Source of the DNA: Solwaraspora sp. WMMD791
GTDB lineage: Bacteria > Actinomycetota > Actinomycetes > Mycobacteriales > Micromonosporaceae
Length of the DNA stretch: 64,000 bases
NCBI RefSeq assembly: GCF_029581195.1
Contig: NZ_CP120737.1
Coordinates: forward strand, 5,309,001-5,373,000
Direction of reading: 5' to 3'
Shown here: piece by piece, positions 52,476-62,356 of the stretch
Layout: the number at the start of each line of letters is the position of its first letter
How positions within the stretch are numbered: the first letter of the stretch is position 1
Program-made: the position numbers and the translations under genes
Notes under the pieces: generated by a model
What the model saw: the letters and a program-made list of their open reading frames with translations, nothing else
Databases searched by the model: none
Told to the model about the DNA's origin: nothing

Positions 52476-52492
52476 GGCGGCGGGCGGGTGAG
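52461..52492. repeat. Stop-codon-spanning 16-bp tandem duplication
   Basis: Two 16-bp units, 52461-52476 and 52477-52492, share cggcgggcgggtgag and differ only in their first base. The TGA in the first is the stop of the oxidoreductase gene. Confidence 0.8.
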
Positions 52493-52630
52493 CGCCGGCT
52501 GGCGCTGGCGCGGTCCGGTGCCGACGGAAAACGTACTGCAAATCGTCAGACGTCTCGGGTCCGACATATTCGGACGAAGTACCAGCCATCTCGGCGGTTC
52601 GTCGCCGGGCAAATAGAATCTGCCCGCCGA

Positions 52631-52689
52631 CAATGCAAACAATCTGCAAACATATCGCATTGACACATTTCGTCGAAAAAATTTATTGT
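52631..52689 (+). promoter_or_regulatory. Promoter with TGCAAA operator sites before the pectate lyase gene
   Basis: Two direct TGCAAAC half-sites lie inside an inverted CAATGC...GCATTG pair (52631-52662). This overlaps a good -35 box TTGACA (52660-52665), followed after 18 bp by TATTGT (52684-52689). The gap from 52476 to 52753 is strikingly AT-rich for this genome. The shared TGCAAA half-site suggests control by the island's LacI protein. Confidence 0.6.
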
Positions 52690-52753
52690 TTGGGATCAGG
52701 AAGATTACGTGTGCGTTACGTGATCCAGCCCTTGACAATAATGGAGTGTGGCA

Positions 52754-54112
52754 ATGCGACTGAGGAGACTGACCGCCGCCGTCGTCGGAGTGGCGCTCGT
52801 GGCCGTGCTGCCGGCGACGGCGGCCGTGGCGGGCAACGGCAGGGACTCCGACCGGCTGTCCTGGGTGGCCCGGTCCCTGGGCCGGCAGGTGCTGCCGACC
52901 AACGACGGCTGGGCCGCCGCAGGTCCCGGCACCACCGGCGGCGCGGCGGCCGCCGACGCCGACGTCCACGTCGTCGACAGCCGGGCTGAGCTGATCGCCG
53001 CGCTCGGCGGGGACAACGCCACCAACCGGACCAACGACACTCCGAAGATCATCTATCTGAAAGGCACGATCAACGGTTTCGAGGGGCCGGACGGCGCACT
53101 GCTGACCTGCGCCGACCTGGCCGACCCCGAATACGATTTCGACGAGTTCCTGGCCACCTACGACCCTGCGGTGTGGGGGCGGGTCAACCCGAGCGGCCCG
53201 CTGGAGGACGCTCGCCGCCGGTCGGTCACCAACCAGACCCGGCACACCCAGATCAACGTGGGCCCGAACACCACCATCATCGGCCTGCGCGGCGCACGGC
53301 TGCACAATCTCACCCTGATGGTCGACAGCGCCAACAACGTCATCGTCCGCAACGTCACCTTCGACGACGCGTACGACTGTTTCCCCGCCTGGTCGCCGAA
53401 CGACGGCGAGGCCGGCAACTGGAACTCGCAGTACGACCTGATGTCGGTCCGCCGCTCCGAGAACGTCTGGGTCGACCACAACACGTTCACCGACGGCGAC
53501 AACCCCGACAGCGCCCAGCCGGTCCACTTCGGCCGGCCGCTGCAGGTGCACGACGGAGCGCTCGACATCACCCACACCGCCAGCCTGGTCACCGTGTCGT
53601 ACAACCGGTTCGACGGCCGCGACAAGGTGATGCTGATCGGCTCGTCGAACACCGTCGGTCCGGACGTCGGCCGGCTCAACGTGACCCTGCACCACAACGT
53701 CTTCGACGGCAGCCTGCAACGCCTGCCCCGGATCCGGTTCGGTCAGATCGACATCTACAACAACCACTACCAGCTGCGCGGCGACGGATTCCAGTACGCC
53801 GTCGGCGTCGGCGTGCAGGGCGCGCCGTACCTGGAGAACAACGCGTTCGAACTGGGCGCCGGGATCACCACCGCCGACCTGCTCTACGACTGGGGCGGCA
53901 CGGTCGTCAGCGAGAAGGGCAGCTGGGTCGCGCAGGGCCACCGGCCACTGCGGCCGGCCAGTCTGCTCGCCGCGTACAACGAGGTCAACGACCCGGACCT
54001 CGGCGCGGACGCCGGCTGGACGCCGACCCTGCGGCACGGGCCGGTGCTGCCGGCCGCCGTCGTCCCGCTCTACACCGCGCTCACCGCCGGAGCCGGCAAG
54101 CTGCCGGTCTGA
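52754..54112 (+). CDS. Secreted pectate lyase (polysaccharide lyase family 1)
   Basis: A 452-residue exported parallel beta-helix lyase. The signal peptide is LRRLTAAVVGVALVAVLPAT, cleaved near AAVAG. PL1 hallmarks: NTTIIGLRGARLHNLTLMVD, NVIVRNVTFDD, SENVWVDHNTFTDGDNP (calcium site) and HHNVFDGSLQRLPRIRFGQI (catalytic RxPRxR region). It cleaves polygalacturonate by beta-elimination outside the cell. The ATG at 52754 has GGAG seven bases upstream; a GTG two codons earlier is rejected because it lies too close to that site. It supplies oligogalacturonides to the neighbouring transporter and uronate enzymes. Confidence 0.92.
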   Translation: MRLRRLTAAVVGVALVAVLPATAAVAGNGRDSDRLSWVARSLGRQVLPTNDGWAAAGPGTTGGAAAADADVHVVDSRAELIAALGGDNATNRTNDTPKIIYLKGTINGFEGPDGALLTCADLADPEYDFDEFLATYDPAVWGRVNPSGPLEDARRRSVTNQTRHTQINVGPNTTIIGLRGARLHNLTLMVDSANNVIVRNVTFDDAYDCFPAWSPNDGEAGNWNSQYDLMSVRRSENVWVDHNTFTDGDNPDSAQPVHFGRPLQVHDGALDITHTASLVTVSYNRFDGRDKVMLIGSSNTVGPDVGRLNVTLHHNVFDGSLQRLPRIRFGQIDIYNNHYQLRGDGFQYAVGVGVQGAPYLENNAFELGAGITTADLLYDWGGTVVSEKGSWVAQGHRPLRPASLLAAYNEVNDPDLGADAGWTPTLRHGPVLPAAVVPLYTALTAGAGKLPV

Positions 54113-54132
54113 CCCGGCTCCCCCTTCAGACC

Positions 54133-54165
54133 CCCGCGGGCAGTGGCGGCCCCGCTGCCCGCGGG
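54133..54165 (+). terminator. Rho-independent-type hairpin after the PL1 gene
   Basis: CCCGCGGGCAG and CTGCCCGCGGG pair perfectly over 11 bp around an 11-base loop, 20 bp after the PL1 stop codon. No T-run follows, as is common in actinomycetes. Confidence 0.75.
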
Positions 54166-54323
54166 CCCCATCGCCGGCCGGCAACTTCCAGGGGTACGGG
54201 CGACGACAGCCCGGGTTTCCCGCACTCCTCGCGGTCGGCGCCTCCCGGCGGTACGCCGACGCCCACGTCGGCGTACCGCCCTCCGCCTCCGCACCCACCG
54301 TGGTGCCAACCGAAGGAGTGTCC

Positions 54324-56147
54324 GTGCCCAGCAGAGGAAGAAGCCGACGGCGTGGCCTGCTGGCCGCCCTCGGCGCGACGGCCGTCAGCGCGGCGCTGAT
54401 CGTCACCGTCACCACCACCAGCGCCCAGGCGGCGACCCTGTTCGCCGACAACTTCGACAGCGGCGGCACCGGCAGCTGGTCGAAGTCGGGCGGCAACTGG
54501 GAGGTCGTCACCGACGGCAGCCCGGTGCTGCGTCAGGACAACACCGGCAGCGAACTGGCCCGGTTCTTCGCCGGCAGCACCGGCTGGACCGACTACCAGG
54601 TGCAGGCCCGGGTCAAGCCGTTGTCGTTCAACGGCACCAACCGCCTGGTCGGCATCGCGTCGCGGGTCACCAGCAACACGAAGATGTACCGACTGGCCCT
54701 GATCAACAACAACCGTGCCGAGCTGCAGGCGGTCAACGGCAGCTCGATCACCGTCATCGGCTCGGCGTCGCTGACCGTCTCCACCGGCACCTGGTACACG
54801 CTGCGGATCGACGCCAGCGGGAGCACCATTCGCGGCTTCGTCGACGGCACCCAGATCGGCGCCGGGACGGACACCGCCTACTCGTCCGGGCGGATCGCCC
54901 TGGTCACCAGCTACGCCGGTGCCAGCTTCGACGACGTCAGCGTGGACACCGTCGGATCCGGACCGACCCCGACGACGCCGGCCCCGAACCCGACCACCCC
55001 GGCACCCGACCCCACGACCCCCGCGCCCCACCCGACCACCCCGCCGCCGACGAGCCCGCCACCGTCGGGCAGCACGCTCTACGTGGCACCCGGTGGCAGC
55101 GACACCGCATCCGGCACCATCTCGAACCCGACGACGCTGACCTCGGCGATCACCCGGATTCCCGCCGGCGGAACGATCTACCTGCGCGGCGGCACCTACC
55201 GTTTCTCCCAGACCATCACCATCGGCCAGGGCAACAACGGCACGTCGAGCGCGCGCAAGAAGCTGTACGCCTACCCGGGCGAAACCCCGGTGCTGAACTT
55301 CTCCGCCCAGAGTGAGGACCCGGCCAACCGGGGGATCGAGCTGGGCGGCTCGTACTGGCACTTCCTCGGCATCATCGTCGAACGGGCCGGGGACAACGGC
55401 ATCCTGCTCGCCGGCAACAACAACATCATCGAACGTACGGTGACCCGCCACAACCGCGACTCGGGGCTGCAACTGTCCCGGCTGGTCGCCGGCGCACCAC
55501 GGGACCAGTGGCCCGCCAACAACCTGGTCCTGAGCTCCGTCTCACACGACAACGTCGACTCCGACGGCGAGGACGCGGACGGGTTCGCCCCGAAGCTCAC
55601 CGTCGGTACGGGCAACGTCTTCCGGTACACGGTGGCGCACAACAACATCGATGACGGCTACGACCTCTACACCAAGAGCGACACCGGGGCCATCGGGGCG
55701 GTGACGATCGAGTATTCACTGGCCTACGACAACGGCACGCTCAGCGACGGAAGCCAGGCGGGTAACGGCGACCGCAACGGCTACAAGCTTGGTGGCGAGG
55801 ACATCGGCGTCAACCATCTGGTCCGCGGCAACATCGCCTACGGCAACGGCAAACACGGCTTCACCTACAACCGCAACCTGGGCACGATGACCGTGTCGAA
55901 CAACGTCGGTGTCGGCAACGAGGAACGCAACTTCAACTTCGATGGCGGCTCCTCGGTGTTCCGCGGCAACACCTCCTGCGACAGCGGATCCACCGACCGG
56001 ATCGTCGGTAACTCCGACAGCTCGAACCAGTTCTGGTCCGGCTCGAACGGATCCCGGTGCTCGTCGTACTCCGGTGCTCTCGGCTGGTCCTTCGCCGCTG
56101 ACGGACGTCTGGTGGTGACCTTCGGCGGCCGAGTGGTGACGCCGTGA
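54324..56147 (+). CDS. Secreted pectate lyase, PL9 type, with N-terminal LamG-like domain
   Basis: A 607-residue exported protein. The signal peptide RGLLAALGATAVSAALIVTV ends near SAQA. Residues 35-210 form a jelly-roll (LamG-like) carbohydrate-binding domain (LFADNFDSGGTGSWSKSGG, WYTLRIDASGSTIRGFVDGT). A Pro/Thr linker of TTPAP-like repeats spans about 215-250. The rest is a right-handed beta-helix with strong PL9 (PelX/PelL) hallmarks: DGEDADGFAPKLTVGTGNVF (catalytic Lys) and HNNIDDGYDLYTKSDTGAIG. The GTG at 54324 has AAGGAG upstream. It digests pectate together with the PL1 enzyme encoded just before it. Confidence 0.9.
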   Translation: MPSRGRSRRRGLLAALGATAVSAALIVTVTTTSAQAATLFADNFDSGGTGSWSKSGGNWEVVTDGSPVLRQDNTGSELARFFAGSTGWTDYQVQARVKPLSFNGTNRLVGIASRVTSNTKMYRLALINNNRAELQAVNGSSITVIGSASLTVSTGTWYTLRIDASGSTIRGFVDGTQIGAGTDTAYSSGRIALVTSYAGASFDDVSVDTVGSGPTPTTPAPNPTTPAPDPTTPAPHPTTPPPTSPPPSGSTLYVAPGGSDTASGTISNPTTLTSAITRIPAGGTIYLRGGTYRFSQTITIGQGNNGTSSARKKLYAYPGETPVLNFSAQSEDPANRGIELGGSYWHFLGIIVERAGDNGILLAGNNNIIERTVTRHNRDSGLQLSRLVAGAPRDQWPANNLVLSSVSHDNVDSDGEDADGFAPKLTVGTGNVFRYTVAHNNIDDGYDLYTKSDTGAIGAVTIEYSLAYDNGTLSDGSQAGNGDRNGYKLGGEDIGVNHLVRGNIAYGNGKHGFTYNRNLGTMTVSNNVGVGNEERNFNFDGGSSVFRGNTSCDSGSTDRIVGNSDSSNQFWSGSNGSRCSSYSGALGWSFAADGRLVVTFGGRVVTP

Positions 56148-56211
56148 CCGGCACCGTGGCCCGACGACCAACGGTCGACCGGTAGCGCGGCGCGCGGGTA
56201 CCCGGACAGAC

Positions 56212-56255
56212 TCGTGCGGCCGGCCTCCCAGTGGATCGGGAGACCGGCCGCACGA
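56212..56255. terminator. Bidirectional terminator between PL9 and ABC-ATPase genes
   Basis: TCGTGCGGCCGGCCTCCC pairs with GGGAGACCGGCCGCACGA over 18 bp with a single mismatch and an 8-base loop. It lies between convergent genes. Confidence 0.85.
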
Positions 56256-56307
56256 CGGGTCAGCCGCCGGTCAGCGCCGGCAGTCAGTGTCGGTCAGCGG
56301 ACGTCGC

Positions 56308-57396
<1,089 letters not shown>

Positions 57397-57730
57397 GGTC
57401 GATGCTTCCTTTCACCGGCAGGAACGTGCCGGACGATCCGAGTGAAGGAGCGGCCGGCGCCGTACGCCGGCCCACGTGTGGGCACGCAGCCGCCTGGCGT
57501 CGTGTCGCACGTGTCACGCCACGGTAAACGGGTTTTGCCCGGCTGCCAAGACCGGGACGGGCTACCGTTACCGCTGATTCCGGACTTAACGGAAACCAAG
57601 GTGGTGTATGCCACCCCGGCGCGCCCGTCCGGACGCCCCCGCCGCCCGTACAACGGGAAAGATCGATCGGACAGACCGGCCGATGCGGCGGTAACGCCAC
57701 GTCAGTGGCTATGCTGACCTCTGAACACCT

Positions 57731-57804
57731 GCCCCTGTAGCTCAGTTGGCCAGAGCACTCGCCTTGTAAGCGAGATGTCGCCGGTTCGAGCCCGGCCGGG
57801 GGCT
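57731..57804 (+). tRNA. tRNA-Thr (anticodon TGT)
   Basis: The cloverleaf folds completely. The acceptor GCCCCTG pairs with CGGGGGC. The D-arm TAGCTCAGTTGGCCAGAGCA is typical. The anticodon stem CTCGC/GCGAG encloses the loop CTTGTAA with anticodon TGT. The T-arm is GCCGG-TTCGAGC-CCGGC. The discriminator is T and CCA is encoded at 57805-57807. It reads ACA (and wobble ACG) threonine codons. Confidence 0.95.
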
Positions 57805-57866
57805 CCAGTACCACGAGGGTGATGTCACCCTCCGTGACGATGCCTTGCCGGTGTACCGGTTCGGGC

Positions 57867-57906
57867 GGTATTCCTCTGGGGAATGATTATTCCTCACAGG
57901 AATACC
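57867..57906. repeat. 40-bp imperfect palindrome related to the ISL3 element ends
   Basis: Arms GGTATTCCTCTGGGGAAT and ATTCCTCACAGGAATACC flank GATT. It has the same double-hairpin design as 31860-31897 and the same core as the ends of the insertion sequence at 25340-26795, with three arm mismatches. It stands 60 bp after the tRNA-Thr gene. The rest of the gap 57808-58180 holds nothing recognisable. Confidence 0.8.
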
Positions 57907-58180
57907 GGTCTGCGGCAGTACCGGTCCGTTCCGGCCGGGCCGTACCGGCCGGCGGCAGCCCGTCAGTGGGCAGGCCCGTCGGTGAGCGGGCCCGGCGAGC
58001 CGGATGTCGGACTCCTGATCACGAGTTGGCGGCGATCGCGGCCCGGCGGCGGTCGCGGGGCGACCGGATGTCGCCCGGCGTCGCTAGGATCAGCCGTCCC
58101 GCACAGCCGACGCTCAGGTGGCTCTCACCGTCGGCGGTCCGCGGGTCACGGGGAATCTCTTATCTAGGAGCAGGTAGAAC

Positions 58181-58885
58181 ATGTCCGACCCCTCGCAGCC
58201 GCAGCAACCCGCTGGCCCGACCGGGCAGCCGATGCCGCCGGCTGGCGTTCCGATGGATCCCGCGTACGGCGGTCAGCCCGTCGCGCCGATGGCCGCGCCG
58301 CCGAAGAAGTCCAAGGCCGGCAAGATCATCCTGATCGTTCTCGCCGTGGTGCTGGTGCTCTGCCTCGGCGGTGCGACGGCGACCTACTTCCTGGTCCGGG
58401 ACACCGTCGGCGAGGTCGTCCAGGCCAGCCAGACCCGGCTCGTCACTCCGGACACCCTGGTCGGCCGGCCGCTGAGCACCGACCCGGAGTTCACGTCCCT
58501 GGCCGAGGAGGTGGCCACCGGGCTGAAGACCGACGTGCCCGAGTCGTCCAGCACGATCGGCGCGTTCTACGGCGACATCGAGCAGGAAGACCTGATCATG
58601 ATCGCCGGGGCGTCCGGCATCATCGCCGACCCCGAGCAGGAGTTGGCGGACGCGACCAACGGCGACGCCATGGGCTTCGGCATGACCAACGTGACCGACG
58701 TGGACGCCGGCCCCAAGGGCGGCTCGGCGCGGTGCGGCGACGCCGACCTCGAAGGCGTGCCCGGTGGGGTCTGCGTCTGGACCAGCCGCGGTGCCCTGGT
58801 GATGTACGTGTTCTACTTCAGCACCGGCGAGGAGGCCGCCGCCGAGCTGGTCACCATCCGGGACGCGGTCGAGCAGACCAGCTGA
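58181..58885 (+). CDS. Single-pass membrane protein, hypothetical
   Basis: A 234-residue protein. Residues 1-45 are Pro/Gln/Gly-rich and cytoplasmic (PSQPQQPAGPTGQPMPPAGV). About 47-72 form one transmembrane helix (IILIVLAVVLVLCLGGATAT). The outer domain of about 160 residues holds two cysteines (ARCGDADL, GVCVWTSRG) that could bridge, and ends in FYFSTGEEAAAELVTIRDAV. The layout is common among actinomycete proteins of unknown role. The ATG is preceded by GGAGCAGG. A strong terminator follows. Confidence 0.75.
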   Translation: MSDPSQPQQPAGPTGQPMPPAGVPMDPAYGGQPVAPMAAPPKKSKAGKIILIVLAVVLVLCLGGATATYFLVRDTVGEVVQASQTRLVTPDTLVGRPLSTDPEFTSLAEEVATGLKTDVPESSSTIGAFYGDIEQEDLIMIAGASGIIADPEQELADATNGDAMGFGMTNVTDVDAGPKGGSARCGDADLEGVPGGVCVWTSRGALVMYVFYFSTGEEAAAELVTIRDAVEQTS

Positions 58886-58895
58886 TCACCACCCC

Positions 58896-58934
58896 GGTCG
58901 GCGGCCCACCGGCGTCATTGGTGGGCCGCCGACC
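58896..58934. terminator. Terminator between convergent genes
   Basis: GGTCGGCGGCCCACC pairs perfectly with GGTGGGCCGCCGACC over 15 bp around a 9-base loop. Its right arm lies in the last codons of the convergent oxidoreductase gene, so it serves both directions. Confidence 0.85.
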
Positions 58935-60462
58935 CGGAGCGGGCCAGCAGCCCGTACCGGCGGATCGCCCGCAGTGGCTCGGTGGCTGCGCCCTCCCGCC
59001 GCAGGATGTGGTTCGCGGCGAGGATTCCGGTCACCGCCGCCCGTTCCATCAACGCGCTCGGCACGTCGGTGCCGATCCCGTCGCCGGCGAGGAAGAGCCC
59101 GTCGGCGTCGGTGACCACCCCGGGCCGCCGGTGTGCCGCCCCCGGCGCGAACGCCGGCGCCTGGGCCTCGACCCGGGCCCGAACCTGCCGCACCGGCAGC
59201 GTCGCCACCTCCGGCCAGAGGGTCGCCAACTCGGTTCGCATCCGTTCGGCCAGCACCTCGGCGGGCACCTGCTCCGGGCAGGCGTACGCGTGCAGTTCCA
59301 GCACCGCCCCCCGGTGGCGCTGCGCCCACTGCCGGGCCTGGTGCTCCAGCCGGTGGTAGAGGGTGACCGAGTCCAGCGTCGGCTGCCGCGACACTCCACA
59401 GAAGACCGGGCGGTCGGCGGCGACGTCACCGTCGAGCCAGAACCGGGCGACCGCGTACGGCGGCCCGACGCCCATCCCGTCGACCTGATCAGCCAGCGTC
59501 GGCGCGTCCTGCGCCAACCGGGGCGACTCGGCCAGCAGCGCCCGCAACGCGGCCGGGTCGACGGCCAGGACCACGTACCGGGCGGTGTGCGCGGCGCCGG
59601 AGGCGCATCGCACCTGCCAACCGTTGGCCCGGCGGGGCATGACGCTGCGTACCTCGTCGCCGGTGACCACCCGACCACCGTGCCGGCGCAGATGCTCCTG
59701 CAGCGGCTGCCAGATCGCGGTGTCGTAGTCGCGGTCCGGGGCGTCGAAGCCGAGCCCTTCCGGGTTGCCGAGGAAGTAGAAGTGGAAGCTCGCCACCAGC
59801 TCGGCGGCGGACATGTCCCGTTCGTGGTTGAAGAACGAATGTGAGAAGACCTCGAACAGCATCGCCCGCGCCCGGTCCGGCAGCCGCAGCGAGTCCAACA
59901 GGTCGGCGGCGCTGCGCCCGTCGAGGTCCTGGTAGGTCCGCTCCGGATGGAAAGCCAGCAGCGGCAGCGCCGCCGCACGGTCCATCTCGCGCAGTTGCCG
60001 CAGCCGCAGGCTCGGGCTGCGCAGCAGCAGCGCCAGCAGGTTGACCGGCGGGGTGGTCGGCAACCGGCCGAACTCCTCCGGCGGCCACTGTGCCGACCAC
60101 ACCGGATAGCCGTCGACCGGGTGCAGCATGCCCAGCGCCGGATCGGCGCGGCGCAGGATCGCCCGCCAGTTGTAGTACTGCCGGAAGAAGGCGTGGAAGC
60201 CGTGGTCGACGGGTTGGACGGTGCCGTCGTCGAGTGTTTCCGGCCAGGCGGCGAGCCGCCCGCCGAGCTGGGCGGCGCGTTCCAGCACGGTCACCCGTAC
60301 GCCGCGTTCGGCGAGCACGATCGCCGCCGACATGCCGGCGATGCCGCCACCGACGACCAGGGCGTCGGTGCCGGCGGCGACCTGATCGGTGCCAGTGGAG
60401 TCGGCCGGTGACACCTCGGCCCGTACGCCGAACATCCGGCCGACCGCTCGGGACAGTCCCAC
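58915..60462 (-). CDS. CrtU-like FAD-dependent carotenoid oxidoreductase
   Basis: A 515-residue flavin amine-oxidase-fold enzyme. The FAD Rossmann motif is ALVVGGGIAGMSAAIVLAER, with GGRLAAW after it. HGFHAFFRQYYNWRAILRR, EVFSHSFFN and ELVASFHFYFLGNPEGL strongly recall actinomycete CrtU, the isorenieratene synthase-type desaturase/methylase. The C-terminal FAD motif is DGLFLAGDGIGTDVPSALME. The length also matches. It may act in carotenoid synthesis, yet no other carotenoid gene is visible here, so a related substrate is possible. The GTG start has GGAGGAG directly upstream. Confidence 0.82.
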   Translation of the reverse strand: MGLSRAVGRMFGVRAEVSPADSTGTDQVAAGTDALVVGGGIAGMSAAIVLAERGVRVTVLERAAQLGGRLAAWPETLDDGTVQPVDHGFHAFFRQYYNWRAILRRADPALGMLHPVDGYPVWSAQWPPEEFGRLPTTPPVNLLALLLRSPSLRLRQLREMDRAAALPLLAFHPERTYQDLDGRSAADLLDSLRLPDRARAMLFEVFSHSFFNHERDMSAAELVASFHFYFLGNPEGLGFDAPDRDYDTAIWQPLQEHLRRHGGRVVTGDEVRSVMPRRANGWQVRCASGAAHTARYVVLAVDPAALRALLAESPRLAQDAPTLADQVDGMGVGPPYAVARFWLDGDVAADRPVFCGVSRQPTLDSVTLYHRLEHQARQWAQRHRGAVLELHAYACPEQVPAEVLAERMRTELATLWPEVATLPVRQVRARVEAQAPAFAPGAAHRRPGVVTDADGLFLAGDGIGTDVPSALMERAAVTGILAANHILRREGAATEPLRAIRRYGLLARSGSAAHQ

Positions 60463-60566
60463 CGCTCCTCCTGACGACGCCGTGCGTCCAGTGTGCCGGT
60501 CACCGCGGCGCCGTGAGCGGCTTTACGGTCACCCCGCGCGTGCCGCGGGTGACTACCATCCCGGGC

Positions 60567-62315
60567 ATGGTGGCCGACCCCTGGCGTGACCGGGCCCGCC
60601 GCGTAGGCGGCCGGTGGCGCAGCACCGCCGACAACCGTCCGCACTACGTCGTCTGTGGGCAGGACCCACTGGCGTACCGCGTGGTCGGTGAGCTGGTCGC
60701 GGCGTCGGCGCTGGTCACGGTGATCGTGCCGACCCGACCCCGGCCGGACGGCCCGGACATGCGGTCGATCAAGGGAATCCGGCTGTTGCGGGCCGACCGG
60801 CTCACCGAGCGGACGTTCCGTAGCGCCGGGCTGGCCGGTGCCCGGGGGCTGGCCCTGCTCGATCAGGACGACGTCGGCAACATCAACGCCGCGCTCTGCG
60901 CCCAGGAGGTCGAGCCGAACCTGCGGGTGGTGATGCGGATGTTCCACACCCGGCTGGGCAGCCGGGTGAAACGCCTGTTCACCGACTGCGAGGTGCTCTC
61001 CGACGCGTCGATGGCGGCACCGGCGTTCGTCGCGGCGGCGCTGGGCGTGGTGTCGCCGACCCATTTCCGCCACGGCGGCCGGACCCTGCACGTGGCCCGC
61101 CGCGACGAGGTCCGCCCGGAGCATGTCGTGTGCGGGCTGGCCGACCTGCGCGACCCCGGCCACCCCCGGGTGCTGCCGGCCGACGCGGACAGCGCGGATC
61201 TGGTGCTGGCCGAGGCGGCCGGGGCCCAGGTGGGGCCGGTGCCGGCGGCCCGGCGGATCGCCCGCGCCCGGCAGCGGGCACGGATCTGGCGCGACCCGGT
61301 ACGGGCGCTGCGCTCGTTCGCCACCCGCAAGATCGGGATGGCGACTCTCGGCGTGCTGGCCGTGGTGGTGGTCTTCGGTGTGCTGCTGTCGCGGGCCGAA
61401 GGGGTCAGCGTCGCCCAGGCGGTCTACCTGACCGTGGTGATGACCCTCAGTGGCGCCGATCCGGATCTGGGCAAGTCGGCGGCGGTCCAGGTGATGCAGG
61501 TGGTGCTCAGCCTGGCCGGTCTGGCGTTGATTCCACTGCTCACCGCCGCCGTGGTCGACGGGGCGGTGAACGCCCGGCTGGCACTGACCGACGGGCGGGC
61601 CCGCCCGGAGCGGATCGGCCACGTGGTGGTGGTCGGGCTGGGTAACGTCGGCACGAGGGTGATGTGGCAGCTGCACGATCTCGGCGTCGAGGTGGTCGGG
61701 GTGGACACCGACCCGCAGGCGCGGGGGGTGGCGGTCGCCCGGGACATCGACGTCGCGGTGGTCGTCGGCGACGGCTCCCAGGTTGAAACGCTGCGCAGCG
61801 CCTCGGTGCAGACCTGTCGGGCGATGGTGGTGGTCTCCACCGACGACGTGACGAACCTGCAGGCGGCGCTCTACGCGCGGGAGCTGAACCCGGACGTCAC
61901 CGTCGTCCTGCGGTTGTTCGACGGCGACTTCGCCAGCCGGATTCAGCGCGCCTTCAACATCGGCATCTCCCGCAGCGTGTCGTACCTGGCGGCACCGGCG
62001 TTCGCGGCGGCGCTGCTGGACCGGGAGGTGATCGCGACGATCCCGGTGAGCCGGCACGTGCTGCTGGTCGCCGAGGTGATCGTCGCGCCCGGGTCGGTAC
62101 TCGACGGGCAGACCCTGGCCGCGGTCGGCACCAATCCGGGCGTACGGGTCATCGCGTTCGCCCAGTTCGGTGAGCCGGGCCCGATCTGGTTGCCGGCGGC
62201 CGGCTACCGGCTGCACGCCCGGGACCGGATCACCGTGGTGGCCCGCCGCTCGGGGTTGAGCTGGCTGCTCAAGCAGGCGGCGGACCCGACGGACGCTGCG
62301 GGCGAGCAGCCCTGA
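60567..62315 (+). CDS. Ion-channel-like protein with two RCK/TrkA-N domains
   Basis: A 582-residue membrane protein. Residues 25-165 form a degenerate TrkA-N-type fold (HYVVCGQDPLAYRVVGELVA). Two membrane helices follow (MATLGVLAVVVVFGVLLS and VVLSLAGLALIPLLTAAVV), enclosing a pore-like loop, YLTVVMTLSGADPDLG. The loop lacks the TVGYG filter of potassium channels. A complete NAD-binding RCK domain then begins at IGHVVVVGLGNVGTRVMWQL, with a second RCK-C-like part at the end. The design resembles CASTOR/POLLUX-type or RCK-gated channels. Ion selectivity is unknown. The ATG at 60567 was chosen as the first of the conserved part. Confidence 0.83.
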   Translation: MVADPWRDRARRVGGRWRSTADNRPHYVVCGQDPLAYRVVGELVAASALVTVIVPTRPRPDGPDMRSIKGIRLLRADRLTERTFRSAGLAGARGLALLDQDDVGNINAALCAQEVEPNLRVVMRMFHTRLGSRVKRLFTDCEVLSDASMAAPAFVAAALGVVSPTHFRHGGRTLHVARRDEVRPEHVVCGLADLRDPGHPRVLPADADSADLVLAEAAGAQVGPVPAARRIARARQRARIWRDPVRALRSFATRKIGMATLGVLAVVVVFGVLLSRAEGVSVAQAVYLTVVMTLSGADPDLGKSAAVQVMQVVLSLAGLALIPLLTAAVVDGAVNARLALTDGRARPERIGHVVVVGLGNVGTRVMWQLHDLGVEVVGVDTDPQARGVAVARDIDVAVVVGDGSQVETLRSASVQTCRAMVVVSTDDVTNLQAALYARELNPDVTVVLRLFDGDFASRIQRAFNIGISRSVSYLAAPAFAAALLDREVIATIPVSRHVLLVAEVIVAPGSVLDGQTLAAVGTNPGVRVIAFAQFGEPGPIWLPAAGYRLHARDRITVVARRSGLSWLLKQAADPTDAAGEQP

Positions 62316-62356
62316 CCGCGCCGCTTCGACTCGTCGTCGCCTGACCGGGGCCGGTC

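Noticed and set aside
52732-52739. TTGACA next to the pectate lyase start as a -35 box.
   Set aside because: It lies only 15-20 bp before the start codon, leaving no room for a -10 box; the TTGACA at 52660 is better placed.
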